From: VBDM01 sp035280025
GTDB lineage: Bacteria > Pseudomonadota > Gammaproteobacteria > Burkholderiales > SG8-39
NCBI GenBank assembly: GCA_035280025.1
Contig: DATEGT010000039.1
Span: 1-42,994 of the forward strand
DNA: 42,994 nt
Direction of reading: 5' to 3'
Shown: in pieces, positions 24,930-33,189 of the stretch
How the letters are laid out: every line of letters starts with the position of its first letter
How positions within the stretch are numbered: position 1 is the stretch's first letter
Program-made: the position numbers and the translations under genes
Notes under the pieces: generated by a model
What the model saw: the letters and a program-made list of their open reading frames with translations, nothing else
What the model was told of the DNA's origin: nothing
The model's database searches: none

Positions 24930-26378
24930 CTATTTCGGGTCGAAGGACTGGACCCTGCGGATGATCGGCAGCAGGACGGCCAGCGGGTCGCCGGCTTCGA
25001 CCGGCGGCACCGTGGCCGTCTGGTCGGTCAGCAGACGCGGCAGCCGCTCGACGATCACTCGCACCCGGCCCGCCGCCCGGTTCATGCCGCCGCAAAGGAG
25101 CTCGCCCGCCATTTTCGCCATGCCGTATTCAACCATGCCCGGGGGCGCCTTCTCGACGAACACCGAAGACGGATAGAAAGCGGTCAGAGCCCGCGACCCG
25201 CGCTCCCCGAGGAATCGGCAGCAGTCGTAGAAGCCTTTCACGTAGATCTGCACGAACTCGTCGAAGAGCGCCGGAACGAACGCCGCTTCCTTCTGCCGGG
25301 CGATCGGCGTGCTGGCGAAGTAATACAGGTGGCTCACTTCGGCGGCAAGCGCGCCGAGCTGCCGGGCGGGATCCTCGCGCGCATCGTAGGGAACGATGTC
25401 GCACGCCCCGCGCCCGATCTCGTGAATCTCCCCGGCGAGACCGGCCGCTTCCTGCCGGCCGGTCGCGTACGTTGCGATGACCTTGCCGCCGCCGGCCGCG
25501 ACGACCTTCGCCGTGACGGCACCCAGGCCGCGGGAACCGCCGACGACGAGCGCGGTGGCGGCGGCGAACTCGCGCGGCGCCACCAACTCCGAGATCGCCC
25601 GCATCGGAGCCTGCGCGACCGGGGGCCAGCGCATGAACGCCTGAACGGAACCGTCGACGCCCGCGCCGCGCACCGCCATCCGGATCATGCGGAAGCGCTC
25701 GTCGACCCCGTCGACGCCGAACCAGAGACGGCTCCCGGCTCCGGCGGCGTCGGTGAGATCGACTGCGAACGCCGCGAAGATCGAGTGCAGCCCGGGGCAG
25801 ACCATCCCGACGAGGCTGGACAGCGCGACGAGCGCGGCGGCGCGGTCGCGGCCGATCGCCGCGACGGCATGCGGAAACCGGGATTCGACCGAGCGCGCGG
25901 CGCCGGCGAGGTCCAGGCACCCCGACAGCCCGCCCGCTTCGTCGGGGCGCGCGAGGACGGCGGGACGCTCCTCAAGACGGATTTCGGGCGCGTCCGGCGC
26001 CTCCCCCGCCCGGTCTTTTCTTCGCGCGCCGAGGCCGATGCTCATGATCGTGGTCGTGAGGCCGCCGACGGCGAGCTCGGCCCTGATCGACTTGTCGTCA
26101 TGACGCACCAGCGACAGGTCGACGGTGGCGCCCACGGGAATGAACTTTGCGAACTGCACCTTCAGGCCGGCGATCCCGCTCTCGGCTGCGCCCGTCTGCG
26201 CCAGCCGGTCGAGCGCCCAGAGAACCGCGTGCATCCCGTGCACGACCGCGGTCCCGGCCTGCGTTCTGCGCGCGGCCAGCGCATCCACGTGCAAGGGATT
26301 GAAATCGCCGGACAGGCGCGCAAACACGGCCTGATCGTCGGCGCCGAAGGTCCTCGACGCTAGCGGGGCGCTGGGCAT
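24930..26378 (-). CDS. MaoC-like hot-dog hydratase fused to an SDR ketoreductase
   Basis: A 482-residue fusion. Residues 1-115 are a MaoC/R-hydratase-like hot-dog with the catalytic pair Asp 25 and His 30 (SGDFNPLHVD) and VVHGMHAVLWALDRL. Residues about 150-265 (SSLVGMVCPGLHSIFAAFAVDL onward) look like a second, degenerate hot-dog. Residues 270-480 form an SDR domain with GGSRGLGA (280-287) and YGMAK (418-422). The set fits hydration/dehydration plus ketoreduction of an acyl thioester. It lies 5 bases after the acyl carrier protein gene and 9 before the MBOAT gene, so I infer it edits the ACP-bound acyl group. Whether the SDR part is active cannot be told. Confidence 0.82.
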   Translation of the reverse strand: MPSAPLASRTFGADDQAVFARLSGDFNPLHVDALAARRTQAGTAVVHGMHAVLWALDRLAQTGAAESGIAGLKVQFAKFIPVGATVDLSLVRHDDKSIRAELAVGGLTTTIMSIGLGARRKDRAGEAPDAPEIRLEERPAVLARPDEAGGLSGCLDLAGAARSVESRFPHAVAAIGRDRAAALVALSSLVGMVCPGLHSIFAAFAVDLTDAAGAGSRLWFGVDGVDERFRMIRMAVRGAGVDGSVQAFMRWPPVAQAPMRAISELVAPREFAAATALVVGGSRGLGAVTAKVVAAGGGKVIATYATGRQEAAGLAGEIHEIGRGACDIVPYDAREDPARQLGALAAEVSHLYYFASTPIARQKEAAFVPALFDEFVQIYVKGFYDCCRFLGERGSRALTAFYPSSVFVEKAPPGMVEYGMAKMAGELLCGGMNRAAGRVRVIVERLPRLLTDQTATVPPVEAGDPLAVLLPIIRRVQSFDPK

Positions 26379-26383
26379 GCCGG

Positions 26384-26626
26384 CTAGCGCAGCATTGCCT
26401 TGATCCCGGCGACGATTTCCCCCACGTTCGCGAACGACTCGACGTCGGCGACCTTGAACTTGATGCCGAGCTGCATCTCCACCGCGACGATGAAATTGAT
26501 GTAGACGAGCGAGTCCCAGTTCGGGACCTGCTCCCGCCGCGTGTCCATCTTGAGCACGATCGAATCGTCCATTAGCAGGTCGCGCAGCGCGCGCGTCAGC
26601 ACGTCCAGGATCTCTTGATCGCTCAT
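26384..26626 (-). CDS. Acyl carrier protein of the acyl-modification cassette
   Basis: An 80-residue ACP with a phosphopantetheine attachment Ser at residue 39 in the WDSL motif, followed by YINFIVAVEMQLGIKFKVADVESFANVGEIVAGI. The helices and acidic character are normal for stand-alone ACPs. It is placed directly after the FkbH-like gene and before the MaoC-SDR gene, as expected for a carrier that receives a glyceryl group from FkbH and presents it for modification. It is distinct from the exosortase-associated ACP at 37538. Confidence 0.93.
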   Translation of the reverse strand: MSDQEILDVLTRALRDLLMDDSIVLKMDTRREQVPNWDSLVYINFIVAVEMQLGIKFKVADVESFANVGEIVAGIKAMLR

Positions 26627-26656
26627 TTCCTTCCCTCCCGGGACCGCCTGCCGGCG

Positions 26657-28576
26657 CTACTCCGCCGACCGCTCGATGTGGGTTTTCCTACCGACGTAAT
26701 CGGACAGGTTCAGGCGCCATTGTATCCCGCCGTCCGCCGGCGCCTGCTCGTCCGCGCGGGTGAAACCCAGGCGCGGATAGAGGTCGCTGATCACGCCGTT
26801 CTTCTTGGTCGGGACGTAGCTCGCGCGGAACGAGCGGACGCCGCGGCTGCGGGCTGCCTCGACCGCGATGTTCATCGTCTCGAATTCCAGCCCCCTGCCG
26901 AACACCCGGCAGCTCATGACCCAGGTGTCGATTTCCATGACGTCCGGCTTCGCCGAGTCGGGGCGCAGGATCAGCACGCTGATCAGCCCGTTGTCTCCGA
27001 ACCGGTCCAGGAGGCGGAACTGCAGGGCGACTGACTCGGGCGAGGCCGCGATCGCCTCGACTTCTTCGGCGGTATAGCGCCGCGTCGTCGGATTGAACTG
27101 GTTGGTCTTGTTGATCAGCTGCGTGACCCGGGACAGATCGACCGGCCTGACCGGCCCGAACACCACCGACATACCCAGCCCGCGCAGAAACTCGTCCATG
27201 TTCTCGGACGATCCGAGCATGGCCTCCCGCTCGGCGTTGGCGGCGTACTGGGCGGCGCGCTGCCGGTCGTCCGCGGTGAAGCTCACGGCCTCGAAATAGC
27301 CCGCGTTGGCGATGCAGCGCACGTAGTACGTCGCGTCCTCGGGGAGCTCGGGAACGGCGACGACGGGAAGGCCCTCCCTGACGCGAGCGCGTTCCGCCGG
27401 GTTGTCGTCGACGAAGACCAGGCTATCGAGACCGATGTTCAGCTGCTTCGCGATCGCCACGAGGTTTGCCGCCTTGTCCTCCCAGTTGGCGATGAAGGCG
27501 GCGAAATCGGAGCGCTTGAGAGCCATCTCCGGGTGGTCGCGCAACGCCGCCTCCGCGACCGCCGGGTCGTTCTTGGAGCAGACGGCGAGGATGATTCCCC
27601 GCGCCTTCAGCTGCAGCGCGTAGCGCTGCAATGCCAGGTGCGCTTCCCCGACGGGATTGCCCTCCCCGAGCACGATGCCCTCGAGCCCGTCGTCCCCGAT
27701 CACGCCTCCCCACAGCGTGTTGTCGAGATCGAGCACGAGGCATTTCTTCGAGAGGCCCCGCTGGGCGGCGACGAGGCGGGCGACCAGGTCCCCGTAGAGC
27801 GGTGCCGCCTGCGGCGCTATCTCCATCTTGGCCTGCATCCAGCGCCCGGTATCGAACCACGCCGCGACGCCGTCGCTCTGGCTCGCGCGCGCTATGTCCA
27901 GGAGCGCGACGCCCTCGGAAGCGGCGGCCTGTGACACCAGGTCGTTCAGACGCGCGACCAGCCGCGAAGGCGCCGCGGCGACCAGCCGGTCGTGGCTTCC
28001 GAACAGCGGATCGGTCACGTCGAGAAACGTCTGCTGGAGGATGCTCGCCTTGAGCGTTTCGCGCGCCTTCTTCCAGAGCACTCGCAATTCCTCCACGAAG
28101 CGGACCAGTGCCCGGTCCGCATCTTCCGGTGTCGCCGCGAGCGGCACGCCGGCGATCGCCTCGCGGGCGGTGATCGAGAGCAGGATCGTCTGCGGGCCGA
28201 AGCGGTGAAGCGCGGAGCCCGTATCGAGCACCTCCTGCCGGTGCTGTCCGTACGTCCCGGCATACACGTCGGCCACCAGCCTGCGGCGCAGCGCCGCCAC
28301 CTTGATCGCGGGCACGAGCTGGTCGACCGTCGACGACGCGAGGACCGCGAGGCGCACCCTCGGCACGTCCCCGGGAGTCTGCTGCGCCGACTCGCCGAGC
28401 ACCCGGGCAAGCTGAATCGTTTCCACGAAACCGAGCCGATGCTGTGCGAGCGCAACGAGCAGCCCGAAGCGCTCGGCTGCGTTCGACGTCGCCTGCGCTG
28501 CCCGCAGGCCCGCCCGGAAATCCGCGTGGACCGGCAGCCACTCCATGTGCATCGGGAGGTGGGATGTGTCCATCAC
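26657..28576 (-). CDS. FkbH-like HAD-IIIC protein (glyceryl-ACP loading)
   Basis: A 639-residue protein. An N-terminal region of about 270 residues precedes a HAD-IIIC domain with DLDNTLWGGVIGDDG (283-297; nucleophile Asp 283), SKND (334-337) and VFVDDNPAER. A C-terminal GNAT-like domain carries TQLINKTNQFNPTTRRYT, DTWVMSCRVFGRGLE and the typical ending YVPTKKNG. FkbH-type proteins take D-1,3-bisphosphoglycerate, remove phosphate and load a glyceryl unit on an ACP, as shown for FK520 and oocydin-type pathways. All core motifs are intact. The ACP follows 30 bases downstream on the same strand. The start at 28576 is one of several nearby ATGs (also 28549 and 28543). Confidence 0.9.
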   Translation of the reverse strand: MMDTSHLPMHMEWLPVHADFRAGLRAAQATSNAAERFGLLVALAQHRLGFVETIQLARVLGESAQQTPGDVPRVRLAVLASSTVDQLVPAIKVAALRRRLVADVYAGTYGQHRQEVLDTGSALHRFGPQTILLSITAREAIAGVPLAATPEDADRALVRFVEELRVLWKKARETLKASILQQTFLDVTDPLFGSHDRLVAAAPSRLVARLNDLVSQAAASEGVALLDIARASQSDGVAAWFDTGRWMQAKMEIAPQAAPLYGDLVARLVAAQRGLSKKCLVLDLDNTLWGGVIGDDGLEGIVLGEGNPVGEAHLALQRYALQLKARGIILAVCSKNDPAVAEAALRDHPEMALKRSDFAAFIANWEDKAANLVAIAKQLNIGLDSLVFVDDNPAERARVREGLPVVAVPELPEDATYYVRCIANAGYFEAVSFTADDRQRAAQYAANAEREAMLGSSENMDEFLRGLGMSVVFGPVRPVDLSRVTQLINKTNQFNPTTRRYTAEEVEAIAASPESVALQFRLLDRFGDNGLISVLILRPDSAKPDVMEIDTWVMSCRVFGRGLEFETMNIAVEAARSRGVRSFRASYVPTKKNGVISDLYPRLGFTRADEQAPADGGIQWRLNLSDYVGRKTHIERSAE

Positions 28577-28580
28577 GGTG

Positions 28581-29591
28581 CTAGTCCTTGCCCAGGCATC
28601 TCCGGATCTGCGGTCCCGCCGCCTTGAGGAAGGCCTCCGACCAGCGCTCCGCGCTCTCCGGATCGAGGTGGGATCCGTCGAACGTCTGCAACCCGGCGAC
28701 CTCGGGAATCACCAGGGGCATTCCGAGCGTCTTCGCTATCGCGCCCGCCGTCCCGACACCCGTCTCACCGGTTGGAATCGCCGTCAATATCACGCAATCG
28801 CTGGCCACCGGAAGCTCCGAGAGGAAAGCCTTTCCCTCGGCCGCCTCGCGCTCCGCCGCCGCTCGATCGACGCTCTGGTCGTACGACACCGGATGGCCCT
28901 GAAACTCGCCCAGTCCGCTCAGCTGGTAGGCGCCCGTCCTCCGGGACCGGAAGATCGTATAGCGCTTCCCGCAGAGCGCCGGAAGTCCCTGGCAGAGATC
29001 CTCGTGGACCAGCTGCCAGAGGCGCTTCGCCTCGTAGTGATTCCGGGCGCTCGAGTCGTGCAGGACCGCCTTGACGGGCTGGGACTCGTGCGGGATGAAG
29101 AAGCCGTCCACGCTGATCACGTAGGCCTTGGCGTGCGTTCCGAACTTCCGGACGAGGTCCCCTTCGAACAGCACGTTGCCGTTGTAGCCGAAGCCCAGCA
29201 GAAAATATTTCACCCCGTCGGACGAAAACCAGCGATTCGTCGCGGCGGTCGAGAGCGCGATCTGCATCCGGCTGCTTCCGAGGAACAGCACTTCCGCGCC
29301 GGACACGGCGTCGCGCGTCGAGGGTTCCAGGCCGAACCAGAACGCCCCGTGCTCGTAGTCGCCGTAACCTTTCGCGTGGCAGTAGGCCAGGTATCGGTCG
29401 GAGGCGTATCCGTCGGCATGGCAGGCGAAGATGCCGTCGGTGCGAAGCTTGTAGGCGTACGCCGCCAGAACGAACCCGAGGACGATCGATACGTAGAGCG
29501 CGGGCCGCGCCCCGGAGAGCGTCCGGCGGCTGCCGGACACGCGATTGGGCGCGGCGAGTTCGGTCTCCATGTGAGGCGGTGCATCATGCAT
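28581..29591 (-). CDS. Membrane-anchored SGNH-like protein (AlgX/AlgJ-type partner candidate)
   Basis: A protein of about 336 residues. A Lys/Arg-containing N-terminus and one membrane helix (about 30-47, YVSIVLGFVLAAYAYK) place the rest in the periplasm. LFLGSSRMQ supplies a GxSxx nucleophile block and FDGSHLDPESAERW supplies the Asp-x2-His block, as in SGNH hydrolases and AlgJ/AlgX-type acyltransferases. A four-Cys region (FACHADG, AYCHAKG, EDLCQGLPALCGK) may form disulfides. I do not recognise the exact subfamily. It heads the minus-strand operon, 4 bases before the FkbH-like gene, and probably works with the MBOAT protein. The start is uncertain: ATG 29591, ATG 29570 or GTG 29657. Confidence 0.75.
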   Translation of the reverse strand: MHDAPPHMETELAAPNRVSGSRRTLSGARPALYVSIVLGFVLAAYAYKLRTDGIFACHADGYASDRYLAYCHAKGYGDYEHGAFWFGLEPSTRDAVSGAEVLFLGSSRMQIALSTAATNRWFSSDGVKYFLLGFGYNGNVLFEGDLVRKFGTHAKAYVISVDGFFIPHESQPVKAVLHDSSARNHYEAKRLWQLVHEDLCQGLPALCGKRYTIFRSRRTGAYQLSGLGEFQGHPVSYDQSVDRAAAEREAAEGKAFLSELPVASDCVILTAIPTGETGVGTAGAIAKTLGMPLVIPEVAGLQTFDGSHLDPESAERWSEAFLKAAGPQIRRCLGKD

Positions 29592-29674
29592 CCCGCCGCC
29601 GCGGCTGGTCAAGTGCGAACGCCTCCGCGTGAATCGACAAGCACCGGAACTACGCAACCGTCCCAGGAAAACCG

Positions 29675-29703
29675 TCGACTTCGCCGATCACGGCAAGTAT
29701 CAT
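29675..29703 (+). promoter_or_regulatory. Candidate promoter for the glycosyltransferase/flippase operon
   Basis: TCGACT (29675-29680, four of six to TTGACA) and TATCAT (29698-29703, five of six to TATAAT) are spaced by 17 bases. The predicted start near 29710 leaves a leader of about 17 bases containing a GAGGT ribosome site before the ATG at 29727. Confidence 0.45.
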
Positions 29704-29726
29704 GGGGCGGCCGCGACGAGGTCCCA

Positions 29727-30650
29727 ATGCACGCAAGCCCGCTCCCAGAATCGCCGCCCGCACGCCCCGGACCCGCCGCCGGACCGCTCGTCAGCGTCGG
29801 GCTGCCCGTCTACAACGGCGAGACCTTTCTTCGCGGCGCCATCGACTCGGTACTCGGGCAGTCGCATGCGAATCTCGAGCTGATCGTCTCCGACAACGCG
29901 TCCACCGACGGCTCCGGCGCGATCGCGGCCGAATACGCCTTGCGCGATCCGCGCGTGCGCCACGTCCGCCAGCCGCGGAACATCGGCGCGACGCGGAACT
30001 ACAACTTCGTCGCCGCGGCCGCGCGCGGGAAGTACATGAAGTGGGCGTCGGCGAACGATTACTGCGACGCCGCCATGCTCGCGGCGTGCGTCGAGGTGCT
30101 CGAGTCCGATTCCCGCGCCGTCCTCTGCTACGGAAGGACCCGCCTGGTGGAGGAAACGACGGGAGCGGTGCGCCCCTTCGAAGGCGATCTTTCCCTGACC
30201 GAGGATTCGCCGAGCGTCCGCCTCTTTCGCGTGCTCACCGAAATGACGCTCAACAACGCGTTCAACGGGCTGATTCGCGCGGACGCCCTGCGAAGGACCG
30301 GACTGATCCGGAATTATCCGGCCGGCGACATCGTTCTCATGGCTGAGCTCGCGATGGCCGGCACGTTCGTCCTTCTGCCTCAGCCGCTCCTGCACCGCCG
30401 CATGGGACCGCGCACCTTCTCGAGCCAGCTGTCCGACGCCGAGCTCAGATATTTCCTCGACCCCGAGGCGAAATCCGGCGCGGGCCTGGACCGGCTGCGG
30501 ATGAACCTCGACTACTTCAGGTCCGCCTTGCGCGCGCCGATGTCTTTCCGGGAAAAGCGGAGGGCGCTCGCGCTCCTGGCCCGCAGCGCCTATTGGGACA
30601 TGAGGAGGACGTTCGGACGCCCGCGACGAGAATCGGACGTCCGCCCTTGA
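29727..30650 (+). CDS. Family 2 glycosyltransferase
   Basis: A 307-residue GT-A fold enzyme. It begins LVSVGLPVYNGETFLRGAIDSVLGQSHANLELIVSDNAS, a textbook GT2 start with the first conserved Asp. In place of a plain DxD it has KYMKWASANDYC, the variant seen in a GT2 subgroup. It should transfer a sugar in the cytosol to a lipid-linked chain. The ATG at 29727 has a GAGGT ribosome site and a Pro-rich tail before the domain. It is the first gene of the assembly operon and is coupled to the flippase gene by a TTGA overlap. Confidence 0.88.
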   Translation: MHASPLPESPPARPGPAAGPLVSVGLPVYNGETFLRGAIDSVLGQSHANLELIVSDNASTDGSGAIAAEYALRDPRVRHVRQPRNIGATRNYNFVAAAARGKYMKWASANDYCDAAMLAACVEVLESDSRAVLCYGRTRLVEETTGAVRPFEGDLSLTEDSPSVRLFRVLTEMTLNNAFNGLIRADALRRTGLIRNYPAGDIVLMAELAMAGTFVLLPQPLLHRRMGPRTFSSQLSDAELRYFLDPEAKSGAGLDRLRMNLDYFRSALRAPMSFREKRRALALLARSAYWDMRRTFGRPRRESDVRP

Positions 30651-32149
30651 GCACCGAACGCAAGATGGCGAGCGGCGCCGCGTGGATGGTGCTATTCAAA
30701 TTCGCGGAACGCAGCCTAGGGCTGGCGAGCACGCTGATCCTGGTGCGCCTGCTCTCGCCGCACGATTTCGGGCTCGTCGCCATGGCGACCTCGTTCATCT
30801 TCATGGCCGAGCTGCTTACGGGCTTCGGCTTCGACGTCGCGCTGATCCAGAACCAGGCGGCGCAGGACCGGCACTACCATACCGCGTGGACTTGCAACGT
30901 TCTCCTCGGCCTGGCCATCTTCCTGGTGATGGTGGCCTCGGCCGCGCCGATCGCGGCGTTCTACTCCGAACCCGCCGTGTTCTGGGTGGTGTGCTTCCTG
31001 GGGCTCGGTCCGCTCATCGGCGGCCTCGAGAACATCGGCGTGGTCGCCTTCCGCAAGGACCTGCGGTTTCACAGCGAATTCGCGTTCCAGATCAGCCGCA
31101 AGCTCAGCGGATTCCTGGTCACGGTCCCGCTGGCGTTCTGGCTGCACAGCTACTGGGCGCTCGTCGCCGGGATACTCGCCTCCAAGACCGCCGGCACCGT
31201 CATCAGCTACTTCGCGCATCCGTTCCGGCCGCGCTTTTCCGTCGCCGGCGCGAGCAGCCTCTTCTCCTTTTCGAAGTGGCTGCTCGTGAGCAACATCCTC
31301 GCCTTCCTGAAGGAAAGGTCGACCGACTTCTTCATCGGGCGCTCGCAGGGCGCCGCGACGCTCGGCGTATACAACGTGGCCTACGAGCTCGCGAACCTTC
31401 CAACCAGCGAGCTGGGCGCCCCCATCAACCGGGCGCTGCTGCCCGGATTCTCGCGGATCGCGCAGGACCCCGTGCAGCTGCGCTCGGCGTACGTCAACGC
31501 CATCGGCATCCTCGCGCTGTTCGCGCTTCCTGCAGCGGCCGGGATCTTCGCGGTCGCGGAGCTTCTCGTTCCGGTGGTGCTGGGATCGAAGTGGCTCACG
31601 GCCGTGCCGCTGATCCAGATACTCGGAATGTTCGGGGCCATACAGCTTTTTCATTCGTCGATGTGCGCCGTGCTCATTGCGATCGGCCGCCCTTCCGCGG
31701 TCGCGACCGGAAACGTCGTTTTCGTCGTCCTGCTCGCGATCCTGCTCTTCGCCCTGGTCGGGCGCCTCGGGGCCACCGGCGCGGCGGTCGCGATGGTCAG
31801 CGCCGCCGCCCTCTCGACGCCGGCCTATCTCATCGGCATCCGCGTCTACACGGGCATCGGGCCGGTCACCTTCGTGCAGGCGATCGCGCGCCCGCTGATC
31901 GCCTCCGCTGCGATGGTCGCCGTCCTGCGAGCCGTCGTGCCGGCATACGCGCCCTCGATGCCGATGCGCGAAGCCGCGGCGCTGCTGCTCGGCTCCGTCG
32001 TTCTCGGGGCGGTCCTCTACGCGCTCGCGGCGACCCTGCTGTGGCTTGCGGCGCGGCGCCCGCCGGGCGTCGAGCGCTTCGTGTTCGAGCGCGCGCGCGC
32101 CGCGCTCGACGCATGGTCGGCGCGGCGCCGCAAGGTGCCGGATGCCTGA
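30647..32149 (+). CDS. Oligosaccharide flippase (Wzx-like, MOP superfamily)
   Basis: A 500-residue protein with about 12-14 membrane helices. Its N-terminal signature, ASGAAWMVLFKFAERSLGLASTLILVRLLSPHDFGLVAMATSF, is typical of the polysaccharide synthesis (RfbX/Wzx/WzxC) family. It then shows EPAVFWVVCFLGLGPLIGGLENIGVVAFRKDLRF, a strongly conserved stretch of WzxC-like flippases. It would flip lipid-linked EPS repeat units to the periplasm. I use TTG 30647, whose final bases form the previous gene's TGA stop; ATG 30665 is an alternative six codons in. No polymerase (Wzy) is seen in the window. Confidence 0.9.
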   Translation: MSTERKMASGAAWMVLFKFAERSLGLASTLILVRLLSPHDFGLVAMATSFIFMAELLTGFGFDVALIQNQAAQDRHYHTAWTCNVLLGLAIFLVMVASAAPIAAFYSEPAVFWVVCFLGLGPLIGGLENIGVVAFRKDLRFHSEFAFQISRKLSGFLVTVPLAFWLHSYWALVAGILASKTAGTVISYFAHPFRPRFSVAGASSLFSFSKWLLVSNILAFLKERSTDFFIGRSQGAATLGVYNVAYELANLPTSELGAPINRALLPGFSRIAQDPVQLRSAYVNAIGILALFALPAAAGIFAVAELLVPVVLGSKWLTAVPLIQILGMFGAIQLFHSSMCAVLIAIGRPSAVATGNVVFVVLLAILLFALVGRLGATGAAVAMVSAAALSTPAYLIGIRVYTGIGPVTFVQAIARPLIASAAMVAVLRAVVPAYAPSMPMREAAALLLGSVVLGAVLYALAATLLWLAARRPPGVERFVFERARAALDAWSARRRKVPDA

Positions 32150-32174
32150 ACATCGCGTTCCCGAAAGGACCGAC

Positions 32175-33179
32175 ATGAGTCCGCATCGTCTCGAGCTTCG
32201 CGCCGGCGACTGGGTGATCGTGAGACCCAGGGAGGAGATTCTCGCCACGCTCGACGCGCGGGGGCGGCTCGACGGCCTGCCGTTCCAGCCGGAGATGTTC
32301 GCGTTCTGCGGCCGGCGCCTGCGGGTGTTCAAGATGGCCCACAAGACCTGCGACACGATCCACAAGACGGGAGGCCGGAGGATCCGGGACACCGTGCACC
32401 TCGAGGACGTCCGCTGCGACGGCTCGGCGCACGGCGGCTGCCAGGCCGACTGCCTTCTGTTCTGGAAGACGGCGTGGCTGCGGGGCGCCGACGATGCCGA
32501 TTCTGCGCGGGTGGCGGCCTCGCGCGGCGCCGGGGACGTGGTCCAGCGAAACGTCCGCGCCCCGTCCGACGCGCAGGATCCGGTGTGGATCTGCCAGGCA
32601 ACGACGCTGTTCGAGGCGAGCGAGTCGCTCGCGTGGTGGGACGTGCGGCAGTACGTGCAGGACGTGGCGAGCGGCAACCACGGCGCCTGGCACATGATCA
32701 AGCTGCTGGTCGCCTCCGGGTACCGGAATCTGGTCCACCTCGGGATCGGATACCGCTTCCTGGTGGCGCTCTACAACGGTTTCCAGAGGCTTCGCGGCGG
32801 GCTCCCGTTCCCCAACGGCGACGGCCCGATCGACATGGGTCAGCCCACGCCGCAGGGAACCCTCGGCCTCAAGCCGGGCGACTGGGTCGAGGTGAAGTCC
32901 GCCGACGAGATCAGGAGCACGCTCAACCGCCAGGGTTTCAACCGCGGGATGCGCTTCGACGTCGAGATGCTGGCGTTCTGCGGCGGCCGGTTTCGCGTGC
33001 AGCAGCGGGTCGAGCGGATCATCAACGAGCAGACCGGCCGCATGCTGCCGATGAAGAATCCCTGCATCCAGCTCGAAGGGGTCTACTGCCGGGCGGAGTG
33101 CTCCGAGAAGCGGCTCGGCTGCCCGCGCGCCATCAAGTCGTACTGGCGCGAAATCTGGCTGCGCCGGGTCGACCTATAA
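32175..33179 (+). CDS. Unrecognised protein with two cysteine-containing repeat domains
   Basis: A 334-residue protein I do not recognise. About residues 7-103 and 231-330 are two copies of one domain. Each begins GDWV-x-V with two acidic residues and EI-x2-TL, continues with a Met-x-x-FCG block, and ends with clustered cysteines before a WxxxWLR-type motif (FWKTAWLR; YWREIWLRR). In copy 1 the late cysteines are RCDG, GGCQADC. In copy 2 they are PCIQLEG, YCRAEC, LGC. The GDWV start recalls small SH3-like barrels; the cysteines could bind a metal or form disulfides. There is no signal peptide or membrane helix. An AAGGA ribosome site precedes the ATG. Its position between flippase and SGNH genes ties it to EPS production. 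Confidence 0.75.
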   Translation: MSPHRLELRAGDWVIVRPREEILATLDARGRLDGLPFQPEMFAFCGRRLRVFKMAHKTCDTIHKTGGRRIRDTVHLEDVRCDGSAHGGCQADCLLFWKTAWLRGADDADSARVAASRGAGDVVQRNVRAPSDAQDPVWICQATTLFEASESLAWWDVRQYVQDVASGNHGAWHMIKLLVASGYRNLVHLGIGYRFLVALYNGFQRLRGGLPFPNGDGPIDMGQPTPQGTLGLKPGDWVEVKSADEIRSTLNRQGFNRGMRFDVEMLAFCGGRFRVQQRVERIINEQTGRMLPMKNPCIQLEGVYCRAECSEKRLGCPRAIKSYWREIWLRRVDL

Positions 33180-33189
33180 TGCCCGCCCG

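Noticed and set aside
23469..26363. A very long plus-strand open frame (964 codons) antisense to the MBOAT and MaoC-SDR genes.
   Set aside because: Its translation is low-complexity and Arg/Gly/Asp/His-rich with no domain. It is the expected mirror of high-GC coding sequence on the other strand.
30716..32701. A 661-codon minus-strand frame opposite the flippase gene.
   Set aside because: The plus-strand flippase has clear family motifs and hydrophobic helices; the antisense product is Arg/Glu-rich without homology features.
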